From the NCBI GenBank assembly GCA_012271025.1, contig JAAXHF010000671.1, positions 1 through 23,033 of the forward strand: 23,033 nt of DNA, in the 5' to 3' direction. Positions 6,811 to 14,381 of this stretch are shown here, piece after piece. Position numbers and translations under genes: made by a program. Each line of letters begins with the position of its first letter. Position 1 is the first letter of the stretch. The notes under the pieces are model-generated. The model did no database searches and was not told the DNA's origin. It saw only the letters and a program-made list of their open reading frames with translations. Source of the DNA: Deltaproteobacteria bacterium (GTDB taxonomy: Bacteria > Desulfobacterota_B > Binatia > Bin18).

Positions 6811-8295
6811 ATGTTCCAGCTTCCTCCGGTGTACTTCGAACGTCTTCTTGAGAGCTTTCCCGACATCGTCATCGCAGTTGATCGCAAGGGCCAGATCATC
6901 TTCTACAATGCCGGTGCGAGCAAGACCCTGGGCTATACCTTCGAGGAACTGCAAGACGCCTACCGGCGTGGCCAGCGGGTCATGCTATACCCCGATTTGA
7001 CCGAAGCCCGGCGGGTCCTGGAAGCCCTGCGCGGCGAGGAATTCGGCGAAAAAGGCACGGTCAAAAATTTTGAGACCGCGCTCGTGGCCAAGAACGGCGA
7101 ACACATCCCGGTGTCGTTCTCCGGCTCGCTGATCTATGACGAAGAGGGCCAGGAGGTCGGCTCAATCGGCTTCCACCGCGATCAGCGCGAGATCCACCTG
7201 CCCCCGGAATATTTCGAGCGGCTGATCGAAAGCTCGCTCGATATCGTTATCGCGGTCGACCGCAAGGGCCAGATCATCTTCTACAACGACGGCGCCCAGC
7301 AAACCCTGGGCTACACCTCGGCCGAGATTCACGGCAAGCGGGTGTGGCCGACCATCTACCCCAGTCTTGAGGAAGCCCGCCGCGTCATGGAAGCCATGCA
7401 GAGCGAAGACAACGGCGGCACGGGCAAGATCAAAAACTTTGAAACCAGCCTGGTATGTAAAAACGGCGAGCACATTCCGGCCTCCATTTCCGGCTCGCTG
7501 ATCTATGACGGCGAGGGCTATCAGGTCGGCTCGGTCGGCTTTATCAAGGATCTGCGTGAGATCCGCCGCCGCGACCAGCTGGCCACCCTGGGTGAGCTGG
7601 CGGTCGGCCTGGCCCACCGGATCAACAATCCGCTGGAGATCGTGTTCAACAACCTCGATGTCCTCGACAAACATATGGCCCAGGTCTTTTCCGACGAAGA
7701 ATACGTCGTCCAGGAAGAGCGGGTGGAGTCCATCCAGCGCGAGCTGTTGAAGATTCGGACGATCATCGGCCGGATTGACGAGATGGCCCACGGCGAGCGC
7801 TATGATACCACCGAATACCTGCACGGCTCGCGCATGGCCGACCTGGGCCGCGACGAGCAGATCATCGCCCCCCACCACAGCCATCAGAAAGCCGCCAGCC
7901 AGGAGCTGGCCGGTCTGACGATTCTGGTCGTCGATGACGATCTGGGCGTGTGTTACTCGCTGCGCGATGTCTTGCAGGAGGACGGCGCGCAGGTCGAAGT
8001 CGCCACCGGCGGCCTGCCGGCGCTGAATATCCTGACCTACAAAACGGTCGATATCGTCCTCAGCGACGTGGTCATGCCCGACCTGGACGGCTACGACCTG
8101 TATATGGAGGTCCGCGAGCGTTTTCCCGACACCCCGGTCGTCCTGATGACGGCCTATTTCTTCGACAAGGATCACGTCATCAAGCGCAGCAAGCTCGAGG
8201 GTTTGCAGGAGGTCGTGTTCAAAAAACCGCTCGACCCGGAGAAGCTCAAACAGATCATCCTGGAGCGCTGCCGCCCCGAACGCGCGCCCCAATAA
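6811..8295 (+). CDS. PAS-PAS-DHp-receiver signalling protein lacking a HATPase domain
   Basis: This 494-residue, apparently cytoplasmic protein has no transmembrane segment. Two near-duplicate PAS domains occupy about residues 8-125 and 134-248; each begins with a YFERL(L/I)ES.DIVIAVDRKGQI block and ends with a GSLIYD...VGS(I/V)GF strand. A DHp/HisKA-like helix follows with LGELAVGLAHRINNPLE and candidate phospho-acceptor H269. A full receiver domain (368-488) has the acidic cluster D375-D377, phospho-acceptor D419, T447 and K472. Between about 330 and 367, where hybrid kinases carry the N, G1 and G2 ATP boxes, there is only a short linker. The protein may therefore pass phosphate between partners rather than autophosphorylate. 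ATG 6811 is the first start in the frame and its ribosome site is weak. No DNA-binding output domain is present. Confidence 0.85.
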   Translation: MFQLPPVYFERLLESFPDIVIAVDRKGQIIFYNAGASKTLGYTFEELQDAYRRGQRVMLYPDLTEARRVLEALRGEEFGEKGTVKNFETALVAKNGEHIPVSFSGSLIYDEEGQEVGSIGFHRDQREIHLPPEYFERLIESSLDIVIAVDRKGQIIFYNDGAQQTLGYTSAEIHGKRVWPTIYPSLEEARRVMEAMQSEDNGGTGKIKNFETSLVCKNGEHIPASISGSLIYDGEGYQVGSVGFIKDLREIRRRDQLATLGELAVGLAHRINNPLEIVFNNLDVLDKHMAQVFSDEEYVVQEERVESIQRELLKIRTIIGRIDEMAHGERYDTTEYLHGSRMADLGRDEQIIAPHHSHQKAASQELAGLTILVVDDDLGVCYSLRDVLQEDGAQVEVATGGLPALNILTYKTVDIVLSDVVMPDLDGYDLYMEVRERFPDTPVVLMTAYFFDKDHVIKRSKLEGLQEVVFKKPLDPEKLKQIILERCRPERAPQ

Positions 8296-8360
8296 GCCGC
8301 CCTTCGTTCCTGCTCCAGCTGTCAGGTTTCGCCCCAGTGGCCGTCTCATAGTCTCCTATC

Positions 8361-8389
8361 TTGACGCCCCCGAACTCGCTGGATACAAG
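8361..8389 (+). promoter_or_regulatory. Candidate sigma-70-like promoter for the pckG operon
   Basis: TTGACG at 8361-8366 matches five of six -35 consensus bases. TACAAG at 8384-8389 matches four of six -10 bases, and the spacer is 17 bases. It lies about 58 bases ahead of the pckG start, after the end of the PAS gene, where a promoter for the five-gene unit would be expected. This is read by eye only. Confidence 0.35.
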
Positions 8390-8446
8390 GACTTTTTCGC
8401 ACCCCTCCCGCATATCGCCAAGCCCTAGCAAGAGAGGACACGCTTC

Positions 8447-10192
8447 ATGCCAACACCCTTAGAACAGTGGGTTGAAGAAACCGCCGCCCACACCAAACCC
8501 AAACGTATCCACTGGTGCGACGGCTCCGAGCAGGAAAACCAGCGTCTGATCGAAGAGATGATCGAGTCCGGTACCCTGCTCGAGCTGAACCGTAAAAGAT
8601 ACCCCGACTGCTACCTGCACCGCAGCGATCCCAACGACGTGGCCCGCACCGAACACCTGACCTTTGTCAACACCGCCAAGCAGGAAGACGCCGGCCCGAA
8701 CAACAACTGGATGCCACCGGCCCAGGCCAAAGAAACCGCCGGCGCCCTGTTTGCCGGCTCAATGAAAGACCGCACGATGTATGTGGTGCCCTACATCATG
8801 GGCCCGCAAGCCTCGCCCTACAGCCAGCTGGGGGTGGAAATCACCGATAGCCCGTATGTGGCCGCCAGCATGCGGATCATGACCCGCATGGGCCAGGCCG
8901 CGCTGGACCGCCTCGGCGCGTCCGACAACTATGTCAAGGGACTGCACTCCCTGGGCGACCTGAGTCCCGACCGGCGCTATATCATGCACTTCCCGGAAGA
9001 GCGCGCCATCTGGTCGGTCGGTTCCGGCTATGGCGGCAACGCCCTGCTGGGCAAAAAGTGCTTTGCCCTGCGGCTGGGCAGCTATATGGCGCGGGAAGAG
9101 GGCTGGTTGGCCGAGCACATGCTGATTATCGGGATCGAAGAGCCCAGCGGCCGCACGACCTATATCGCGGCCGCCTTTCCGAGCGCGTGCGGCAAGACCA
9201 ATCTGGCCATGCTGGTCCCCTCGGCCAGCCAGCACGGCTATAAGGTCTGGACGGTCGGCGACGATATCGCGTGGATGAACATCGGCCCCGACGGGCGCCT
9301 GTGGGCGATCAACCCGGAGGCCGGCTTTTTTGGCGTTGCGCCGGGCACCAACTCCCACACCAACCCCAACATGATGGCGACGGTCGACTCGAACTCGCTG
9401 TTCACCAACGTGGCCCTGACCCCGGACGGCTGCCCCTACTGGGAAGGCATGGACGGCCCGGCCCCGATTGAAGCCCTGGACTGGCAGGGCCGGCCGTGGA
9501 GCCCGTCGAGCGAGACCAAGGCCGCCCATCCGAACTCGCGCTTCACCACCCCGGCGCGCCAGTGTCCGGTCATGTCGCCGGAGTGGGAAAGCCCCCAAGG
9601 CGTGCCGATCTCGGCCATCCTGTTCGGCGGCCGGCGGGCCGGCCTGATCCCCCTGGTGTTCCAGTCCCTGAACTGGCAGCACGGCGTCTTTCTGGGCTCG
9701 ACCATGGCGTCCGAGACGACCGCCGCCGCCACCGGCAAGGTCGGGGTGATCCGGCGCGATCCCATGGCCATGCTGCCCTTCTGCGGCTATAACATGGGCG
9801 ACTATTTCGGACACTGGATGGACATGGGCCAGCGGATCGCCAACCCGCCCAAGATTTTCCGCGTCAACTGGTTTCGCATGTCCGAGAACCTCGAATACCT
9901 GTGGCCCGGCTTCGGGGAAAACCTGCGCGCCCTGCGCTGGGTGCTGAGCCGCGTCCACGGCGAGGTCGAGGCGCGTGAAACCGAGATCGGCTACCTGCCC
10001 TATCCCAAAGACATCGACACCAGCGGGCTGGACGTGACACCCGAGACCATGGAAGAACTCCTGTCGGTCGACCGTGAGGGCTGGAAGCACGCCACAGAGG
10101 GCCAGCAGGAGTTCTTTACCCAGTTCGGGGCTCGCATGCCACAGGCCATGTGGCAGGAACACGACTCGCTCAAACGGCGTCTTGGCGTGTAA
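8447..10192 (+). CDS. pckG: Phosphoenolpyruvate carboxykinase (GTP)
   Basis: This 581-residue GTP-type PEPCK converts oxaloacetate and GTP to phosphoenolpyruvate, CO2 and GDP, the entry step of gluconeogenesis. The diagnostic P-loop FPSACGKTNLAM is at residues 244-255, with the hyper-reactive cysteine of the GTP class at 248. Other supports are the GDDIAWMN metal-site segment, the INPEAGFFGVAPGTN loop and the GVIRRDPMAMLPFCGYNMGDY stretch in the C-terminal half. Length is close to the usual 600. AGAGGA lies eight bases before ATG 8447. Its stop codon overlaps the start of the adenosyltransferase gene by one base (TAATG), so the two are probably translationally coupled. It leads a compact five-gene plus-strand unit. 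Confidence 0.97.
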   Translation: MPTPLEQWVEETAAHTKPKRIHWCDGSEQENQRLIEEMIESGTLLELNRKRYPDCYLHRSDPNDVARTEHLTFVNTAKQEDAGPNNNWMPPAQAKETAGALFAGSMKDRTMYVVPYIMGPQASPYSQLGVEITDSPYVAASMRIMTRMGQAALDRLGASDNYVKGLHSLGDLSPDRRYIMHFPEERAIWSVGSGYGGNALLGKKCFALRLGSYMAREEGWLAEHMLIIGIEEPSGRTTYIAAAFPSACGKTNLAMLVPSASQHGYKVWTVGDDIAWMNIGPDGRLWAINPEAGFFGVAPGTNSHTNPNMMATVDSNSLFTNVALTPDGCPYWEGMDGPAPIEALDWQGRPWSPSSETKAAHPNSRFTTPARQCPVMSPEWESPQGVPISAILFGGRRAGLIPLVFQSLNWQHGVFLGSTMASETTAAATGKVGVIRRDPMAMLPFCGYNMGDYFGHWMDMGQRIANPPKIFRVNWFRMSENLEYLWPGFGENLRALRWVLSRVHGEVEARETEIGYLPYPKDIDTSGLDVTPETMEELLSVDREGWKHATEGQQEFFTQFGARMPQAMWQEHDSLKRRLGV

Positions 10193-10824
10193 TGGCTATC
10201 CGCATCACCAAGGTCTACACCCGCAGCGGCGACGCCGGCTTGACCAAGCTGGTCGGCGGTCAGCAAGTCGCCAAAGACGCGGCGCGGGTTGAGGCCTACG
10301 GCACGGTCGATGAGTTGAACGCCGTCCTGGGGCTAGCCCGGGTCTTCAACGACGACCTCAAGGATCGCCTCAAAGCGTCCAAGGAGCTGGATAAAATCTT
10401 CCGCCGGCTGCAAAACCAGCTGTTTGACCTGGGCAGCGAGCTGGCCACGCCGTCCGATTTTTCCTACGAGGGCATGTTCCGGGTCGGCCCGCGCGAGGTC
10501 CGGGCTCTGGAGCGGACGATTGATCGGCTGCAGAAAGACCTGCAAGCGCTGAACTCGTTTGTCCTGCCCGGCGGCGGCAAGGTCGGCGGCTTTCTGCACC
10601 AGGCGCGGACCGTGTGTCGGCGGGCCGAGCGCGATATCGTCCGGCTGTCGCGGGAAGAAGACCTGAGCCCCTGGCCGCTCAAATACGTCAACCGCCTGAG
10701 CGATCTGCTGTTCGTGCTGTCGCGCTGGGTCAGCACCCACCTGGACGAGCCGGAGTATTTGTGGGAGCGCGGCCTGCGCGGCCACGACAGGACCAAGCGG
10801 GTCAAGAAGACCCGGCAGACCTGA
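10192..10824 (+). CDS. Cob(I)alamin adenosyltransferase, PduO type
   Basis: This 210-residue trimeric PduO/MMAB-type adenosyltransferase makes adenosylcobalamin from cob(I)alamin and ATP. The ATP-binding N-terminus YTRSGDAGLTKLVGG (residues 9-23) is followed by the family blocks ARVEAYGTVDELNAVLG (31-47), LPGGGKVGGFLHQARTVCRRAE (125-146) and YVNRLSDLLFVLSR (165-178). The start at 10192 overlaps the pckG stop by one base and has no separate ribosome site, which points to coupled translation. The C-terminus ends in a basic tail rich in Lys and Arg. Being co-transcribed with PEPCK and a MaoC hydratase fits supply of cofactor to an acyl-CoA mutase encoded elsewhere. The target enzyme is not in the window. 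Confidence 0.93.
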   Translation: MAIRITKVYTRSGDAGLTKLVGGQQVAKDAARVEAYGTVDELNAVLGLARVFNDDLKDRLKASKELDKIFRRLQNQLFDLGSELATPSDFSYEGMFRVGPREVRALERTIDRLQKDLQALNSFVLPGGGKVGGFLHQARTVCRRAERDIVRLSREEDLSPWPLKYVNRLSDLLFVLSRWVSTHLDEPEYLWERGLRGHDRTKRVKKTRQT

Positions 10825-10842
10825 CCCCAGAGAGGCCGAGCC

Positions 10843-11529
10843 ATGGCTGAAACGCGCATCTATTTCAAGCAGATCGAAATCGGGCCGATGCAGAACTTCG
10901 CCTATCTCATCGGCGACCCGGAGACCCGCGAGGCGCTGGTGATCGACGCGGCGTGGGATATTCCGGCCCTGGTCAATGTCGCCCAGCAGGACGGCTACAC
11001 GATCAGCAAGGCGCTGGTCACCCACTATCACCAGGACCATCTGGGCGGCGAGTTTTCCGGCCACCATATTCAGGGCGCGGCCGAGCTGTTGGAGCAGGTC
11101 AAGGCCAAGGTCTATGTTCACAAGGCCGAGGCCGCATTCCTGAACCGCATCGCCGGCCTGTCCGACTCCGACCTGGTCAAGGTCGAGGGCGGCGACACCA
11201 CTGCGGTCGGCAGCCTTGAGGTCACCTTCATCCACACGCCCGGCCACACCCCGGGCTCACAGTGTTTTCTGATCGGCCACAACCTGGTGGCCGGGGATAC
11301 GCTGTTCATCAACTCGTGCGGCCGCATCGACCTGCCCGGCAGCAGCCCGGAAGACATGTACTACAGCTTGCAGACCCTGTCGAAGCTGGTCGACGAGACC
11401 CGGCTGTTTCCCGGCCACAACTACAGCGGTCAGCCGTCGGATACCCTGGGCAACCAGAAAAAGCACAACATGTATCTGCACCTGACCACCCGCAGCCTGC
11501 AGGAATTCCTGTCGGCGATGGGCTACTGA
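10843..11529 (+). CDS. MBL-fold metallo-hydrolase (glyoxalase II-like)
   Basis: This 228-residue metallo-beta-lactamase fold hydrolase resembles glyoxalase II and persulfide dioxygenase relatives. The dinuclear metal site is complete: THYHQDHLGG gives H61, H63, D65 and H66; H135 lies in HTPGHTPGS, D152 in VAGDTLF, and H192 in FPGHNY. The GRIDLPGSSPEDMYYSL segment is typical of the glyoxalase II/ETHE1 group. AGAGAGG precedes the ATG and the gene begins 18 bases after the adenosyltransferase. The family hydrolyses thioesters such as S-lactoylglutathione or oxidises glutathione persulfide. In this operon a CoA- or other thiol-ester substrate is possible, but that is inference. Confidence 0.88.
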   Translation: MAETRIYFKQIEIGPMQNFAYLIGDPETREALVIDAAWDIPALVNVAQQDGYTISKALVTHYHQDHLGGEFSGHHIQGAAELLEQVKAKVYVHKAEAAFLNRIAGLSDSDLVKVEGGDTTAVGSLEVTFIHTPGHTPGSQCFLIGHNLVAGDTLFINSCGRIDLPGSSPEDMYYSLQTLSKLVDETRLFPGHNYSGQPSDTLGNQKKHNMYLHLTTRSLQEFLSAMGY

Positions 11530-11537
11530 GCACGCCG

Positions 11538-12590
11538 ATGCGTAAGAAACGCGGCAATTTTCTGGAAGACTTTCGCGCCGGGCAACACTTTCGTCACAAG
11601 GTCGGCAAGACACTCACCGAGGGCCTGTTCAACGCCTTCACCGAGTTCGGCATGACCACCAACCCGCTGTCCAAAAATCTGCGCTACGCCACCCGCTACG
11701 GCTATCGCGGCCTGGTCGCCCCGCCGGGCCTGGTCATGAACATCGTCTTCAGCCAGAGCGTCGAGGATATCTCGGAGAACGCCCGAGCCAACCTCGAGTA
11801 TCAGGACATGCGTTTTGGCGTGCCCGTCCATATCGGCGATACGATCGAGGTCGAGACCCGCGTCATCGGTCTCACCCCCTCGTCGCGCGACCCGGACCGC
11901 GGGGTGGTACACGTCCAGACCACCGGCCGCAACCAGCACGAGGAGGTTGTGCTGACCCTGCGGCGCAAGGTCCAGATCTGGAAGGACGATAGTGCGGCGC
12001 CGGTTGAGGCCGGCGAGCTGGCCAGCCTGCCCGACGTGCCGTGTGAGCTGGGCGTACCGGCCTACGACGCGGAGCGGGAGTACCGCGGGCTGGCGCATCT
12101 GAGCAACGCCGATACCTACTTCGAGGATCTGTCGCCCGGCCAGACCATCGAGCACTCACGCGGCCGGACCGTGACCGCCGCCCACATGGACCTGACCGCC
12201 ATGCTCGACAACACCTCGCAGGTCCACACCAACCAGCACCTGATCGACCAGAACCCGGACAAATATATCGGCGGCCGGCTGATCGTGTACGGCGGCCTGG
12301 CCTTCAACCTGTGTCTGGGGCTGTCCTGCCCGGATGTGGCCGATAACGCGGTCGGCGATATCGTCTACGTCACCGGCCGGCACACCGGCCCGGTTTTTGT
12401 CGGCGACACGATCTTTGCCTCGACCGAGATTCGTGACCGACGTGACTATCCCGGTCGGCCAGACCTGGGCATCGTGGCCACGACCCTGCGCGGCCATAAG
12501 TTCGTGGAAAAAGACGGCGGCTGGGACAAGACGGACATCTTTTATTTGGAGCGCGAGATGGCCGTCAAGCGCCGCAGCCATTACGCCTAG
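11538..12590 (+). CDS. MaoC family double-hotdog dehydratase (mesaconyl-CoA hydratase-like)
   Basis: This 350-residue protein has two hotdog repeats, roughly residues 8-155 and 172-340. Each begins with a related block: FLEDFRAGQHFRHKVGKTLT and YFEDLSPGQTIEHSRGRTVT. The second repeat carries the MaoC-like active-site region LDNTSQVHTNQHLID. The layout and length match mesaconyl-CoA/beta-methylmalyl-CoA hydratase relatives, which hydrate enoyl-CoA intermediates in the ethylmalonyl-CoA or related pathways. The exact substrate is not proved. The open frame extends upstream to 11262 inside the MBL gene, but ATG 11538 lies eight bases after that gene's stop and begins the homologous region. Only a weak TGAG site precedes it, so coupling to the MBL gene is likely. 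Confidence 0.8.
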   Translation: MRKKRGNFLEDFRAGQHFRHKVGKTLTEGLFNAFTEFGMTTNPLSKNLRYATRYGYRGLVAPPGLVMNIVFSQSVEDISENARANLEYQDMRFGVPVHIGDTIEVETRVIGLTPSSRDPDRGVVHVQTTGRNQHEEVVLTLRRKVQIWKDDSAAPVEAGELASLPDVPCELGVPAYDAEREYRGLAHLSNADTYFEDLSPGQTIEHSRGRTVTAAHMDLTAMLDNTSQVHTNQHLIDQNPDKYIGGRLIVYGGLAFNLCLGLSCPDVADNAVGDIVYVTGRHTGPVFVGDTIFASTEIRDRRDYPGRPDLGIVATTLRGHKFVEKDGGWDKTDIFYLEREMAVKRRSHYA

Positions 12591-12605
12591 GCACGGGAGG
12601 CGAGC

Positions 12606-13388
12606 ATGTCCGACGACACCCGCATCGACGTCTATCTCATCTGCAACGCCAGGTATCACGACACCAACTTCGCCCGGCTCGAACTGCTCACGCTGCTGGC
12701 CGAGCACGAGGACGTGGTAGTGCGGGTGGCCGAAGACTACCGGGATGTCGAGGCAATTGCCCAGTCCCGGCTGCTGCTCACCTACACCTGCGACGTATGC
12801 CCGACCGTCGAGCAGCAGGACGCGCTGGGGCGCTTCCTCGACCGGGGCGGCCGCTGGTTTGGCCTGCACGGCACGAGCGCCATGCTGGAGTTTGTGGGCG
12901 AGCCTATCGAAACCGACGGTATCGTGATTCCGGGCCAGGTCGATACCCCCCGCAAGGCGCCGGCCCTATCCGACATGCTAGGCAACCACTTTGTATCCCA
13001 CCCGCCCATCCAGCCCATTCGGGTGACCGTGGCCGACCCGAGCCATCCGCTGGTGCGCGGCATCGACCCCTTCGAGGTACAGGACGAACCCTACTACTGC
13101 GAGTTCTCCGGCCAGATTCACACCCTGCTGGAGTCGCGCTACACCGACAGGTCGGTGGGCTACGTGCGTGAAAGCCTGGGCAACGACGAGCCGCGGCCGC
13201 AACTCTACCTGCACCCCTACGGCCAGGGCCAGGTGCTGTATCTGACGCTCGGCCACTGTCGCGGAAAATACGACATGCAGCCCATCATGCCGGTGTGCAG
13301 CGTTGAGCGCTGTTCGTGGGACTCACCGGTGTACTACGAGCTGCTGCGCCGCGGCATCCGCTGGGGTATCGGCCAGCTCGGCGACTGA
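12606..13388 (+). CDS. ThuA-like domain protein
   Basis: This 260-residue protein resembles the ThuA (trehalose utilisation) domain, a class-I glutamine-amidotransferase-like fold of uncertain chemistry. Matching features are an early strand/turn segment, RLLLTYTCDVCPT (about 55-67), the loop RGGRWFGLHGTSA (about 79-91), the HPP..PIRVTVADPSHPLVRGI block, FEVQDEPYYCEF (about 156-167) and the late YGQGQVLYLTLGH strand. The ThuA fold lacks the amidotransferase triad, and no Cys-His-Glu set is evident here either. GGGAGG five bases before ATG 12606 gives a strong start. It ends the plus-strand operon, 15 bases after the MaoC gene, and faces the minus-strand defence-like island. Role in the operon unknown. 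Confidence 0.75.
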   Translation: MSDDTRIDVYLICNARYHDTNFARLELLTLLAEHEDVVVRVAEDYRDVEAIAQSRLLLTYTCDVCPTVEQQDALGRFLDRGGRWFGLHGTSAMLEFVGEPIETDGIVIPGQVDTPRKAPALSDMLGNHFVSHPPIQPIRVTVADPSHPLVRGIDPFEVQDEPYYCEFSGQIHTLLESRYTDRSVGYVRESLGNDEPRPQLYLHPYGQGQVLYLTLGHCRGKYDMQPIMPVCSVERCSWDSPVYYELLRRGIRWGIGQLGD

Positions 13389-13688
13389 CCGCCCCGGCGA
13401 CCCGCGCCGCATAAGGTAGCCTCGGGACGAACAGAAGAGTCAGCACGAAGAAACCACGCGCGCCTTGCGGAAACTCATCACCCGGACCGCTCGATAGCTC
13501 CCCTCTTTTGAATTGCTCCCTGCCAGAAGGATAGGAGACTTATATACTTGGCTACCGGTGTTGTTCGGATCGGTCCGATTCGCCATCTTTGGTCGGGCGG
13601 TACTTCCTGCGAAGCAGCTCCAGCCCACGAAACAGGAGGGTTTTTCTGTCTTCGCATCGCCATCTATCTTCCTTCCTCCCCAGTGCAG
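13389..13688. other. Intergenic spacer between convergent genes, island border
   Basis: This 300-base stretch separates the ThuA gene (plus) from the Toprim gene (minus). Base composition drops from the GC-rich operon to a more mixed sequence near 13430, which suggests the left border of the acquired island. Short open frames exist on the minus strand (for example 13478-13663), but none has a convincing ribosome site or recognisable motif. I see no terminator with a T tract, no integrase remnant and no clear attachment repeat. Confidence 0.5.
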
Positions 13689-14381
13689 TTAGGATAGATC
13701 GAGGAGCCAATCCTTGAGCTGTTGAAACGCAGGATCGTCCCAAGTCCATATGCCTTTCTCAGCTGATTCACCGAGCCGGAGCCCGGGCTTTTCTCTGCCG
13801 GTGGGGTCTCTATCCTGGCTACTCCCTCTCCCCGGTCCGGCCCCCGCCGCTAAGTACGTATATATTTTCGCCTTTGCCAGGTGGTGGGCGGAGATCGGAG
13901 AACTCGTACGGGCTATGCAACCAATATAGTCGTTAATGCACGAAAGTTCCGGCTCAGCTTTGAGCGAACGGAGACATACTTCTTCCAGGTTGCCATCAGA
14001 GCTCATGTCGGGCAGGATCGCCACTGAGACGTCCAGCCCTCCCTGTCGTGTGGGTCTCCAAGCCCAGGCCTGCGTCGGTGCTGGTAGGGCAGCGTCGGTG
14101 AGACTCCCACATAAACTCTGAAACGCTGCTGAGGCGTCTGAATCGGCATCCCGTATTATGCCGAGCCTCCTTAGCCGAGGGAAATTATTAGCGCGCTTGA
14201 GTGGTCCATCCAGGAATTGGCGGAATCTGTCTTTCCCGCCTACTTGAGCGACCTGGACATCATCGACCTTTCCTAGCCACCCCAAAAAAGCTTCGAAGAA
14301 CCTGGCATCATCAATACCCTCCACCAGCAACACGGCATCACACACGACATCTTTGAGGATGAATCGATTGTCCTGGTGCAT
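13689..14381 (-). CDS. Stand-alone Toprim-fold protein (DUF3226-like), partner of the OLD-type ATPase
   Basis: This 230-residue protein has a Toprim-like plan: VCDAVLLVEGIDDARFFEAF near residue 15 supplies the catalytic-type Glu, and LGIIRDADSDAS near residue 75 supplies the Asp-x-Asp metal-binding motif. DUF3226 and DUF4435 proteins share this arrangement and often accompany AAA ATPases. The ATG at 14381 overlaps the stop codon of the upstream ATPase gene by one base (TGATG), so expression is coupled. An in-frame TTG at 14384 is less likely. By analogy with OLD and PARIS systems it could be the nuclease or effector subunit triggered by the ATPase. That role is inferred from architecture, not demonstrated by this sequence. 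Confidence 0.75.
   Translation of the reverse strand: MHQDNRFILKDVVCDAVLLVEGIDDARFFEAFLGWLGKVDDVQVAQVGGKDRFRQFLDGPLKRANNFPRLRRLGIIRDADSDASAAFQSLCGSLTDAALPAPTQAWAWRPTRQGGLDVSVAILPDMSSDGNLEEVCLRSLKAEPELSCINDYIGCIARTSSPISAHHLAKAKIYTYLAAGAGPGRGSSQDRDPTGREKPGLRLGESAEKGIWTWDDPAFQQLKDWLLDLS

Noticed and set aside
8759..10162. Minus-strand 467-codon open frame opposite pckG
   Set aside because: It mirrors the codon structure of pckG, is rich in Gly/Ala/Arg/His with no domain, and conflicts with an unmistakable PEPCK gene.
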